This document shows positions 26,626-36,565 of a DNA stretch of 51,727 nucleotides, piece by piece; the first letter of the stretch is position 1; every line of letters starts with the position of its first letter. Under the pieces are notes generated by a model. That model was not told the DNA's origin. It worked only from the letters and a program-made list of their open reading frames with translations, and ran no database searches. The DNA comes from Clostridiales bacterium. GTDB taxonomy: Bacteria > Bacillota > Clostridia > TANB77 > CAG-508. The stretch covers positions 1 to 51,727 of the forward strand of contig SFKP01000001.1 in NCBI GenBank assembly GCA_004553715.1, given 5' to 3'. A program made the translations under genes and the position numbers.

Positions 26626-27513
26626 ATGTTTGAAGATATTAAAAAAAATAAAATTAAATCAGGATTCGTTATTTTTGGATTTTTAGTAATGCTCTCGCTT
26701 ATTTTATATTATATTTGTATGGCTTTTAATGTTTCTGGTCCTGCTGCAATTACTTTCGCTCTTATATTTTCTATTTGCTCTACTTGGATTACTTATTATA
26801 ACTCAGATAAAATTGTTTTAAAACTTGCAAATGCAAGACCTGCAACATTAGAAGAAGATAAAAAAGTTGTTGGAATTTTAGATGCACTTATGCTTTCTGC
26901 TGGTTTAGAATATAGACCTAAATTATATATTGTAGATTCTAATCAACCAAATGCGTTTGCAACAGGAAGAAATCCAAAAAATTCTGTTATTTGCCTTACC
27001 ACTGCTTTACTAGATAAATTAAACTATTATGAATTAGAAGGTGTAATTGCACATGAAATGAGTCATATTAAAAATTATGATATTTTACTTTCAGCTGTAG
27101 TAAGTGTTTTATTAGGACTTATAGTAATGCTTTCTGATATGTTTTCAAGAATTAGTTTTTCAAAGAGTGATAGAGATAATGATAACAAAGCCTCTGTAAT
27201 TCTTATGATACTTGGTGTTATTTGTTTAGTATTTGCACCTCTATTTGGAAAGTTAATGCAACTTGCTCTTTCAAGGCGTAGAGAATTCTTGGCAGATGCA
27301 ACTGCTGTTGAAATTACAAGAAATCCTAATGGACTTATTTCTGCATTACGAAAATTAGATGCAGACACGAATACATTAAATTCTGTAAATAGTGCAACAG
27401 CAAATATGTATATTGTTACTCCTTTTAAAGGAAAAGAAAGAAAAAGCAAAGATCTATTTTCTACACATCCTAGCATAGAAGATAGAATTGCTGCTTTAGA
27501 AAATATAAAATAG
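26626..27513 (+). CDS. htpX: HtpX-type membrane zinc metalloprotease
   Basis: 295 residues. Membrane M48 protease for quality control of membrane proteins. Two N-terminal membrane segments, the zinc motif HEMSH (in AHEMSHIKNYD), two further membrane segments and the downstream Glu in RRREFLADATAVEIT fit the family. The ATG at 26626 (MFEDIKK) is chosen because GTGGTGA precedes it; longer frames would start upstream of the likely promoter TATAAT at 26604-26609. Confidence 0.9.
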   Translation: MFEDIKKNKIKSGFVIFGFLVMLSLILYYICMAFNVSGPAAITFALIFSICSTWITYYNSDKIVLKLANARPATLEEDKKVVGILDALMLSAGLEYRPKLYIVDSNQPNAFATGRNPKNSVICLTTALLDKLNYYELEGVIAHEMSHIKNYDILLSAVVSVLLGLIVMLSDMFSRISFSKSDRDNDNKASVILMILGVICLVFAPLFGKLMQLALSRRREFLADATAVEITRNPNGLISALRKLDADTNTLNSVNSATANMYIVTPFKGKERKSKDLFSTHPSIEDRIAALENIK

Positions 27514-27520
27514 ACTTTAA

Positions 27521-27552
27521 AAAGTAGCACTTCAAAAATGAAGTGCTGCTTT
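27521..27552. terminator. Bidirectional terminator between htpX and fhs
   Basis: 14-base arms (AAAGTAGCACTTCA and its near complement, one mismatch) around a short A-rich loop, with T-rich sequence on both strands. It serves two convergent genes. Confidence 0.75.
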
Positions 27553-27563
27553 ATTCATATATT

Positions 27564-29237
27564 CTAAAATAATCCTGTTATTTTACCGTTTTCATCAACA
27601 TCAATTTTTTCTGCCGCTGGTACTTTTGGAAGTCCTGGCATTGTTAGAATTGTTCCTGTAAGTGCAACTATAAATCCTGCTCCTGCAGATATTTTTAAAT
27701 TTCTTACAGTAACGACAAAGTTTTCTGGTGCACCTAGTTTTGTCTGGTCATCTGAAAAACTATATTGGGTTTTTGCCATACAAACAGGCATATTGTCCAA
27801 TCCCATACTTTTAATCTTTGCAAGTTGAACTTTTGCTTCTTCAGTAAATTGAACATCTTTACCACCATAGATTTTTTGTACTACTTTTCTTATTTTTTCT
27901 TCTATTGAGTCTTCTGTTTCATAACAAAATGTAAATTTTTCTTTTGGTTTTGTTTCGCATAATCTTACAACTTCTTTTGCTAAATCAATTCCACCATTTC
28001 CGCCCTCTGCCCATACATTTGATAGAACAACATTTACGCCTAATTCCTTGCATTTTTCTATTATTAAATTAACCTCTCTGTCAGTATCTGTTGGAAATCT
28101 ATTTATTGCTACTACTGATGGTAATTTATATACATTTTTTATATTTGATACATGTCTTAATAGATTTGGAATACCTTTTTCTAATGCTTCTACATTCTCC
28201 TCATTTAAATTATCTTTTGATAATCCGCCATGCATTTTTAATGCTCGTATTGTTGCTACAATTACTACTGCAGATGGAATAAGTCCTGCAAATCTACATT
28301 TAATATCTAAGAACTTCTCAGCTCCTAAATCAGCTCCGAAACCTGCTTCTGTTACTGTATAATCTCCTAATTTCATTGCCATTTTTGTTGCAATTATTGA
28401 ATTACATCCATGTGCAATATTTGCAAATGGTCCACCATGAATAAATGTAGGAGTTCCTTCTAGAGTTTGAACTAGATTTGGTTTTAATGCATCTTTCAAC
28501 AATGCTGCCATTGCCCCTTGAGCATTTAAATCTCCTGCAGTAACAGGATTATTGAAATAATCATATCCTACTATTAATTTTGAAAGTCTTTCTTTTAAAT
28601 CTGTAATAGAAGATGATAAACACAAAACTGCCATTACTTCAGAAGCAACTGTTATATCATACCCATCGCTACGAGGCACTCCATTCTTTTCTCCTCCAAG
28701 TCCATCTTGAATAAAGCGTAATTGTCTGTCATTCATATCTACGCATCTTTTCCATGTTATTTTTTCTGGATTTATATTCAAAGCATTTCCTTGGAAAATG
28801 TGATTATCTAGCATTGCTGCTAAAAGGTTATTTGCTGCGCCTATTGCATGAAAATCTCCCGTAAAATGAAGGTTTATATCTTCCATTGGTACAACTTGTG
28901 CATAGCCTCCTCCTGCTGCTCCACCTTTTATTCCAAAAACAGGACCTAAAGAAGGTTCTCTTAAAGCTATCATTACATTTTTTCCAATTTTTCTTAAGCC
29001 ATCTCCTAAGCCTATTGTTGTAGTAGTTTTCCCTTCACCTGCTGGTGTTGGAGTAATAGCTGTTACTAAAACTAATTTACCTTCCTTATTTTTATTTTCT
29101 TTTAGTAGAGATAGGTCAACTTTTGCTTTATAATTCCCATATTGCTCAATATATTTTGAATCTATTTTTGCTAGTTTTGCAATATCATTTATATTTTTCA
29201 TTTGTACTTCTTGTGCTATTTCAATATCTGTTTTCAT
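27564..29237 (-). CDS. fhs: Formate-tetrahydrofolate ligase
   Basis: 557 residues, standard length. Makes 10-formyl-tetrahydrofolate from formate, THF and ATP. The nucleotide loop TPAGEGKTTTTIGLGDGL and the EPSLGPVFGIKGGAAGGG stretch are characteristic. It lies nine bases after purF on the same strand. 10-formyl-THF is the one-carbon donor of purine synthesis, so the pair makes metabolic sense. Also central to acetogenic and purine-fermenting pathways, which this window cannot show. Confidence 0.97.
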   Translation of the reverse strand: MKTDIEIAQEVQMKNINDIAKLAKIDSKYIEQYGNYKAKVDLSLLKENKNKEGKLVLVTAITPTPAGEGKTTTTIGLGDGLRKIGKNVMIALREPSLGPVFGIKGGAAGGGYAQVVPMEDINLHFTGDFHAIGAANNLLAAMLDNHIFQGNALNINPEKITWKRCVDMNDRQLRFIQDGLGGEKNGVPRSDGYDITVASEVMAVLCLSSSITDLKERLSKLIVGYDYFNNPVTAGDLNAQGAMAALLKDALKPNLVQTLEGTPTFIHGGPFANIAHGCNSIIATKMAMKLGDYTVTEAGFGADLGAEKFLDIKCRFAGLIPSAVVIVATIRALKMHGGLSKDNLNEENVEALEKGIPNLLRHVSNIKNVYKLPSVVAINRFPTDTDREVNLIIEKCKELGVNVVLSNVWAEGGNGGIDLAKEVVRLCETKPKEKFTFCYETEDSIEEKIRKVVQKIYGGKDVQFTEEAKVQLAKIKSMGLDNMPVCMAKTQYSFSDDQTKLGAPENFVVTVRNLKISAGAGFIVALTGTILTMPGLPKVPAAEKIDVDENGKITGLF

Positions 29238-29246
29238 TTTACCCTC

Positions 29247-30687
29247 CTATTTTTTTGTAATTTTTTCTTCAAATCTATCTTTTTCAGTAACCTTTGGAAT
29301 TTCTGTTGGATATTTACTATCAAAGCATGCAGCACATAATCCTTTGTTATTTTCTGTGCCAATTAGCATTGATAGGTGGTCTACATTTAAATATCCTAAG
29401 CTATCTAAATTTAACTTTTGCTTAATTTCCTCCATTGTATAATTGCAAGCAATTAAATTTTCTTTGGAATCAACATCTGTACCATAATAACAAGCATTTA
29501 GAAATGGTGGTGAAGATATTCTTAAATGTACCTCTTTTGCACCTGCTTCTCTTAATAATTTTACTATTAATGCAGAGGTTGTACCCCTTACTATAGAATC
29601 ATCTACTAATACTACTCTTTTGTCTTTTACTGTCTCTGATATAGTATTTAATTTTATTCTAACTTTATCCTCTCTTGATTTTTGCCCTGGTGATATAAAG
29701 GTTCTTCCTATATATTTGTTTTTTATAAATCCAACTCCATAAGGTATACCAGATTGTCTTGAATATCCTATTGCTGCATCAATTCCTGAGTCTGGTACTC
29801 CTATTACAACATCTGCTTGTACAGGATGTTCTAATGCTAAGCAAGCTCCTGCTCTTAATCGTGCATGATGAACTGAAACTCCATCTATTACAGAATCTGG
29901 TCTTGCAAAATATATATGTTCAAAAATACATGTCCTTTTTTCTTTTTTATTGCAATGTGTTTCTATTGACCTTGTTCCTGATTTTTCAAAAACTAATATT
30001 TCTCCTGGTTTAATATCTCTTATCATTGTTGCACCAACTGCATTCAAAGCACAGCTTTCTGATGCTACGATGTATGAACCATCTTTGGTTTTTCCATAGC
30101 AAAGAGGTCTTATACCATTCATATCTCTCGCAGCAATTAGTTTTTTTGGTGACATTACAATTAGAGAAAACGCCCCTTTTATCTTATTCATCGCACTTTC
30201 TACAGCTTCTTCTATTGAAGATGTTTTTAATCTTTCTTTAACTATTTCATAGGCTATCACTTCTGTGTCGCTCGTAGTATGAAATATAGAACCATTCATT
30301 TCTAACTCTTGCCTTAGTTCATAGGCATTTACAAGATTTCCATTATGTGCTACTGCCATTTTACCTTTAATATGGTTTACAACTATTGGTTGAGCATTTC
30401 TTCTATCGTTTTTTCCTGTAGTAGCATATCTTACATGTCCTACTGCCATATTACCTTCGCCTAATTCTTCTACTACTTGTTTTGTAAATACAGTACCTAC
30501 TAGTCCTAAATCTTTATAATACTTAAAGAACCCATCATCATTTACTGCCATACCGCAGCTTTCTTGTCCTCTATGTTGTAATGCATAAAGTCCATAATAA
30601 ACTGTTTTTACAACATCTTGTTTGTTTGGGCTGAAGACTCCAAATACTCCGACATTCTTCATGGATTTTTTCTGTATTTACTAACAT
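29247..30687 (-). CDS. purF: Amidophosphoribosyltransferase, start read through a CGG +1 frameshift
   Basis: First committed enzyme of purine synthesis (PRPP plus glutamine to phosphoribosylamine). The simple open frame starts at 30662 with K-N-V-G-V-F-G and has no catalytic cysteine. An ATG at 30687, with AAAGGGGGA upstream, opens another frame coding an 11-residue propeptide (MLVNTEKIHEE) and then Cys12, followed by CGG (30651-30649). Skipping C gives GGA and joins the main frame, yielding C-G-V-F-G-V-F-S, the normal N-terminal nucleophile start. Total 479 residues. The PRPP loop VDDSIVRGTTS is present. The glutaminase half can only be active if the recoded start is used. Confidence 0.9.
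30649..30651 (-). other. CGG +1 recoding site in purF
   Basis: Context TGT-CGG-AGT. TGT encodes the catalytic Cys12. Skipping C gives GGA (Gly) and the conserved G-V-F-G. Preceding codon ends in a pyrimidine, as at the other five sites. Confidence 0.88.
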
Positions 30688-30867
30688 ATATATTTCCCCC
30701 TTTATTTTCAATCTATTTAATATTTTATACAAACAACTATTATTTTGCAAGTGCTTTTATAAAAATATCAAAAATAGTTGACCGATAATAATTTTTATAG
30801 ATACAGCAGTTCCTTAGGAAATCTATCGAATGGAATATCTATATCATGAACTAGTAACTCCAAAATG

Positions 30868-31010
30868 GTTACAGTTCAGACTAATTAATATATAATCCGC
30901 TCCATCTTGCTGTCGGTTGGACATTTTCTTTTCTTAGACTAAAGCACGAAAAGAAAAGTGCAACCGACACGTGGAGCTACTAATTTGAAAATTTTGGTCT
31001 TAATATTAAC
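30868..31010 (-). mobile_element. MITE copy D (143 bp, inverse orientation)
   Basis: Ends GTTACAGTTCAGAC and GTCTTAATATTAAC; perfect 8-bp direct repeat CCAAAATG at 30860-30867 and 31011-31018. It occupies the divergent purF-guaB gap (412 bases). The rest of that gap holds only a likely guaB -10 (TATAAT, 31063-31068) and no other feature that I can identify. Confidence 0.92.
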
Positions 31011-31099
31011 CCAAAATGTATTTTTTTATAAAAATAACCTTTATTTATTTGTTTTTTTGTTGTATAATATTGCTTAAAATTTAATTAGGAGGTTTTTTA

Positions 31100-32612
31100 A
31101 TGGCTATTTTATTACCTGATATTTCAAGAACTTTTAACGAGTTTTTATTATTACCAAATCTAACAACTGCAGAGTGTGTTCCAACCAATGTATCTCTAAA
31201 AACACCATTAGTAAAATTTAAAAAAGGTGAAGAACCTAAATATTATGCAAATATTCCTATGGTTTCTGCTATTATGCAATCAGTTTCTGGAGAAGAAATG
31301 GGAATTTCCCTTGCAAGAGAAGGTGGAGTGGCTTTTATCTATGGCTCTCAATCAATTGAAAGCCAAGCTACAATGGTTTACCATGTAAAAAAACATAAAG
31401 CAGGTTTCGTAATTAGTGATACAAATGTTAAATCTGGAACTCCTTTATCTTCTGTTTTAGATTTAGTTGCTCAAACTAAACATTCTACAGTAATTATAAC
31501 AGATGATCGGAAGTTCATCTGGCAAATTTTTAGGAATTCTTACAAATAAAGATTATAGACTTTCAAGAGATGATTTAAATCTACCTGTTGACAGCTATAT
31601 GACCAAAAAAGAAAATGTAATTTATGCTGAAAAAGGTATATCATTATCAGAAGCAAATGATATTATTTGGGAGCATAAACTTAATTGCTTACCTATTTTA
31701 ACTAAAGAAGGGAACTTAAAATACTTAGTATTTAGGAAAGATTATGAGGAAAGAAAAAATAACCCTAATTCATTATTAGATGAAAATAAACGCTATGTAG
31801 TAGGTGCTGGTATAAATACTCGTGATTATGAAGAAAGAATTCCTGCATTAGTAGAAGCTGGTGTTGATCTGCTATGTATGGATTCTTCTGATGGATTTTC
31901 TATTTGGCAAAAAAATACTATCGATTTTGTTAGAGAAAAATATGGAGATAGTGTAAAGATTGGTGCAGGAAATGTTGTAGATGCAGAAGGTTTTAGATAT
32001 CTTGCAGAAGCTGGTGCAGACTTTATTAAAGTTGGTGTTGGTGGAGGTTCTATTTGCATCACTCGTGAGCAAAAAGGAATTGGTCGCGGACAAGCTAGTG
32101 CACTTATAGATGTTATATCAGAAAGAGATAAATATTTTAAAGAAACCGGAATTTACATTCCTGTTTGTTCTGATGGTGGTATCGTGCATGATCATCACAT
32201 AACAATTGCTTTGGCATTAGGTGCTGACTTTGTTATGATGGGAAGATATTTTGCTCGTTTTGATGAAAGCCCTACAAGAGTTGTAAAAGTTGGAAACAAT
32301 TATGTTAAAGAATATTGGGGTGAAGGTTCTAACAGAGCAAGGAACTGGCAAAGATATGATTTAGGAGAAAATAAAAACAAACTATCTTTTGAAGAAGGAG
32401 TAGATTCTTACATTCCTTATGCTGGTTCTTTGAAAGACAATTTACAAATAACAATTGCGAAAATAAAATCAACAATGTGCAACTGTGGAGCAACATCAAT
32501 AAAACAACTACACGAAGTTGCAAGATTAACCTTAGTGTCAGATGTAAGTATCTCAGAAGGAAGCGCACATGATGTAATCTTGAAAGAAATAGACAATACC
32601 TTTAAAGCTTAA
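31100..32612 (+). CDS. guaB: IMP dehydrogenase, read through a CGG +1 frameshift
   Basis: Oxidises IMP to XMP with NAD, the entry to guanine nucleotides. The first 136 codons end in ITDD; the next zero-frame codon is CGG (31508-31510), leading to a stop 13 codons later. Skipping C gives GGA AGT TCA and continues through the CBS pair, the catalytic TIM barrel and the C-terminal flap, for a total of 503 residues, a normal length for clostridial enzymes. The ATG has GGAGG upstream. Here the catalytic Cys loop reads GGGSICITRE. It is divergent from purF, which also carries a CGG site. Confidence 0.9.
31508..31510 (+). other. CGG +1 recoding site in guaB
   Basis: Context GAT-CGG-AAG. Skipping C gives GGA AGT (Gly-Ser) in the CBS region and restores the downstream protein. 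Preceding codon GAT ends in a pyrimidine. Confidence 0.9.
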
Positions 32613-32618
32613 TACAGG

Positions 32619-32673
32619 GTGACACCCTTAGACAGGTAGACGGAGTTTTTGTCTACCTGTCTAAGGGTGTCAC
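32619..32673. terminator. Long perfect hairpin between guaB and the U32 peptidase gene
   Basis: Two 23-base arms (32619-32641 and 32651-32673) are perfectly complementary around a 9-base loop. It lies between convergent genes and may end both, although neither side has a strong U tract directly after the stem. Its base composition is less AT-rich than the surroundings and one arm resembles the fragment at 5531-5577. Confidence 0.55.
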
Positions 32674-32678
32674 TTTGT

Positions 32679-35049
32679 CTAAATTTTTCTATTTAAGTTA
32701 CCATTTGTGTAATTTTCTCCTTCTAGTCTTTCACCTTTTTTATGTGTGTTTATTATTTTTTGTATTTCTTCTTCGTTTTCGTCTAAAATATCTATTCTAA
32801 TAGAATCTAAATTTAGGTCTTGCCACGAAATTGATGTGATTTTAGAATTATATATTAAATTGTTACAAGATATTTTGTCTGTATATATTGGAAATTCAAA
32901 TCCCATTCTATCTTTTAATTTATACTCTCCTTTTTCACAAACTCCTGGACATTCATTAGTTGTTCCAATTGCACAATATTCTGTTGTCATAAGTAGAGCT
33001 CTTCCATATACTATGACTTCTTTTGATGGTTTTATATTTAAACTCTTAATTGTTTTTTTATCTTGCTCTGGTGAAACGATGTATTTGCAAATATTAAACT
33101 CTTCTAGTTCTTTAATTGTATTATTGTTTGTAATATTTAAATTATAGTTTGCAATTATCTCTAATTTTGATACCTCTTTTTTTAATCTATTTAATAACTC
33201 AAAGTGTGATAAATTAGATACTACAACTCCCTTGATATTAGTTTTTAAAACTTCTTCTAGTTTTGTTTCTAATAGTTTTTCATAAATGCCTTTTGTAATT
33301 GCAGGTAGCAATAAATATGTGTTAAATTTATTGCAAATATCATTTACTTTTTCTTTGTGTGATAAGAAAAATTTAAATGGTATATATAAATTATTTATTC
33401 CTTTTAAATTCAAATAACTAACATCATCTTTTATATTGTTTAATAAAACTGATATTTTTGGCTCAGTATAAGTAGTTTCAGTAGATATCTGAGTTAGGCT
33501 CTTATCATTTATTTTTTTACTTCTTGTAAAACTTGCTAATATTTTATTTTGCAGTTCTTCTAATGCTAATCTTCTTATATTGTTTAGTGCACTTATTGGA
33601 ATAATTATATTGCTTTCCATTTTTATTGCAACTGACTTTACTTCAAATGGGGTATTTCCTGTTTTTGATATTTGTTCCTCTATTCTTTCTTTAGTTATAC
33701 CGTTTTTTTCTGCTTTTTTAAAGTTTATATTTTCATCTGTTTTTATAACTTTAATATTACTCCATAAGTCTATCGTTTCTAGTTTCATTGGCTTATTTTC
33801 TTCTAAATAAATAGTAGCATTTATTGGTCTTTTGATATTTTCTTTAAGATATACTTGGTCAATTTCTTGATTTAATTTTTCTGATACTGTTCTATAAACC
33901 TTGTCTCCTTTTAAAATTCTACCTTTTATTCTGCCTATTGTTACTATTTGCCCAGAAGTTGCAGTTTTCATATTAGTGTTCTCCTTCATAAGCTCTGAAG
34001 ATTTACATGATGCATCTTTTACTGCAATACTATCTCCTAAGTTCACGTCCTTAAAAAGTTTTACTTTTATATGTCCTTTATTTTCGTTATATCCTATAAC
34101 TTCACCGATTGGCACTCCTATATGATTTGGCTTATATTTATACATCATATCACGCCCAAGTTTTCCATTTAAATATCCTGTACTAAAGCCACCTCTGTTA
34201 AATATTTGCATCAATTTTTCTCTGTCTTTATTGTCTACTTTATATTCTTTTCCACTTTCTGCTAAATCAATATATTTTCTGTAAATAGAAGTAACTATTC
34301 CTACATATTCTTTAGATTTCATTCTTCCTTCTATTTTAAATGATTTTACCCCAGAATGTATTAGTTCTGGAATTAAATCTAGTGTGCAGACATCTTTTGA
34401 ACTCAAAAGATATCCTTTTTCTTTTTCTTGTTCATCTTTAAGTAATGTATATGGTAACCTACAACTTCCTGCACATTTTCCACGATTTCCACTTCTTCCG
34501 CCAATCATACTACTCATTAAACATTGTCCAGAATAGCTTATACAAAGCGCTCCATGTATGAAAACCTCTATCTCAATTTTCGTATTTTTCGCAATATATT
34601 CTATTTCCTCAATTGATAATTCACGTGCAAGCACACATCTTGAAAATCCTAATTTTTCAATTTGCTTCACTCCATCTAAGTTATATATGGTCATCTGTGT
34701 GCTACTATGAACTTCTAACCTTGGGAAAAGCTCCATTACTTTTTTAGCAAATCCTAAATCTTGAATAATTATAGCATCAAGTCCAGCATTATACGCAACT
34801 TCTACCAATTTTATGGCATCTAAAAACTCATCATTTTTTATAAGTATATTTAGTGTTAAATGAGTTTTTACTCCTCTTAATTTAGCATATTGTATCGCCT
34901 CTACTAATTCCTCATTACTAAAATTTTTGCCATTTACCCTAGCATTAAAAACTTCTCCTCCAAAATATACTGCATTTGCACCGTTTTGGACTGCTGCTTT
35001 TAAAGCATCAAAATCACCGGGCTGGTGCTAATAACTCTACATTACTCAT
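32679..35049 (-). CDS. U32 family peptidase/hydroxylase, read through a CGG +1 frameshift
   Basis: 789 residues. The first ten codons (MSNVELLAPA) end at CGG TGA (35019-35014). Skipping C gives GGT GAT and the family start A-P-A-G-D-F, then AVYFGGEVFNAR and the U32 signature with Cys ligands (ISYSGQCLMSS, GNRGKCAGSCRLPY, and ECPGVCEKG). Members with this length carry a C-terminal DUF3656 part; relatives such as RlhA hydroxylate 23S rRNA, others are collagenase-like. The exact role is open. GGAG lies before ATG 35049. The zero frame stops at codon 12, so all function depends on the shift or on weak internal starts. Confidence 0.88.
35017..35019 (-). other. CGG +1 recoding site in the U32 peptidase gene
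   Basis: Context GCC-CGG-TGA, at codon 11. Skipping C gives GGT GAT, restoring the conserved A-P-A-G-D. The following zero-frame codon is TGA. Preceding codon ends in a pyrimidine. Confidence 0.9.
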
Positions 35050-35068
35050 TAATCTGCTCCTTAAAAAT

Positions 35069-36403
35069 TTATAATCCTAATAATTGTGTTGCTATTTTAA
35101 AATAAATAATTAAACTGCATGCATCTACAAGTGTTGTAATAAATGGATTTATCATAACTGCTGGGTCTAGTTTTGCTTTTTTGGCAAGAAGTGGCAAAGT
35201 ACATCCTAATAATTTAGCAATACAAATAGTAAATATAAGTGTTACATTCACTATAATATTTACTACTAAAGTTACTTTATCAATAATAATAAGTTTTAAG
35301 AAATTCGCTACAGCAAGTGTTACACCACAAAATAGAGCAACTCTTATTTCCTTCCAAATTACTTTTAAAATATCTTTAAATTCTACTTCTCCTAACGAAA
35401 GTCCACGAATAATAGTAACGCTCGCCTGACTTCCTGCATTTCCACCTGTGTCCATAAGCATTGGAATAAATGCTGTAAGTATTACATAAGTAGATAATGC
35501 TGCCTCATAGCTTTGAATAATTTTACCTGTAAAAGTTGCAGAAACCATAAGTAATAATAACCAAGGAATTCTTGCCTTCCAGGTTTCTATAACACCAACT
35601 TTTAAGTATGATTTATGTGTTGTTGCAATAGCAGCCATTCTTTCCATATCTTCGGTGTTTTCCTCTTGAACAACATCTATAATATCATCTACTGTAATAA
35701 TACCTACTAATCTATTTTCACTATCTACAACAGGCATTGCTGTTAAGTCATATTTTTGGAACATTTTGGCAACTTCTTCTTGGTCATCAGTTGTTTTACA
35801 CGAAATAACATCTCTATTTAAAACATCTTTTACTAAGTCTTCTGGATTAGCACAAATTATATCTTTTAATTGAATAAATCCAATTAATTTTCTTGCAGGG
35901 TCTACAACATAACAAACATTGACTGTTTCGTAATATTCTATCTCCTTCTTTAAATTTTCTATTGATTGCTTAATTGTTAAATTTTCTTTTAACTCAGCAT
36001 ATTCAACAGTCATAATACTCCCTGCAGAATTATCTGGATAATTTAACAACCTATTTATATCATACCTTGTTTCTGCAGTACATTTTCTTAATAGCCTCTT
36101 TACTACATTTGATGGCATTTCATCAATTAGATCTGCCGCATCATCAGCATACATTTCATCTAAAAGTGCAACAGCATCTTTATCACTTAAAAGAGTTATT
36201 ATCTCTGCTTCTTGCTCTATCGATAAATACGCAAAAACATCTGCAGCCTTATCTTTATTAATTAATTTGAAAACTTTAATAACCTCTTTTGAGTCTAAAT
36301 CATCTAATAATTCTGCTATATCAGAGTTATTTAGTTGATTTAACTCCTTCTTTACCCCTTTATAATCTTTTTCTTCTAATAATTTTTCTACATGTTTTAA
36401 CAT
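35069..36403 (-). CDS. mgtE: Magnesium transporter MgtE
   Basis: About 444 residues. An N-terminal superhelical domain, a CBS pair (MTVEYAELKENLTIKQS and VDSENRLVGIITVDD regions) and five C-terminal membrane segments with the GGNAGSQAS pore motif fit MgtE, a Mg2+-gated Mg2+ channel. ATG at 36403 has GGAGG upstream; an in-frame GTG at 36418 would overlap this site and is rejected. The 5' region shows no recognisable M-box. Confidence 0.93.
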   Translation of the reverse strand: MLKHVEKLLEEKDYKGVKKELNQLNNSDIAELLDDLDSKEVIKVFKLINKDKAADVFAYLSIEQEAEIITLLSDKDAVALLDEMYADDAADLIDEMPSNVVKRLLRKCTAETRYDINRLLNYPDNSAGSIMTVEYAELKENLTIKQSIENLKKEIEYYETVNVCYVVDPARKLIGFIQLKDIICANPEDLVKDVLNRDVISCKTTDDQEEVAKMFQKYDLTAMPVVDSENRLVGIITVDDIIDVVQEENTEDMERMAAIATTHKSYLKVGVIETWKARIPWLLLLMVSATFTGKIIQSYEAALSTYVILTAFIPMLMDTGGNAGSQASVTIIRGLSLGEVEFKDILKVIWKEIRVALFCGVTLAVANFLKLIIIDKVTLVVNIIVNVTLIFTICIAKLLGCTLPLLAKKAKLDPAVMINPFITTLVDACSLIIYFKIATQLLGL

Positions 36404-36565
36404 AACAAACCTCCACACATTAATATATCTATAGTTTTATTAAAATACGGACTCGGTTTCATATATCTCCCCCCTTTTACTTCAAAATTTTAAAAACCAA
36501 CTATTTTATTATAACATATTATTCTTAAAAGGGCTATAAATTTCGAAAAAATATCTAAGTTTACA

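Noticed and set aside
30781..30860. Possible regulatory RNA upstream of purF
   Set aside because: Only a short TTCCTTAGGAA palindrome is visible; no purine riboswitch core or conserved fold could be recognised.
5678..35049. Six frameshifted genes as ordinary pseudogenes or random sequencing indels
   Set aside because: All six breaks fall on the same zero-frame codon CGG with the same +1 direction, and both halves of each gene are otherwise intact. Random events would scatter across codons and frames.
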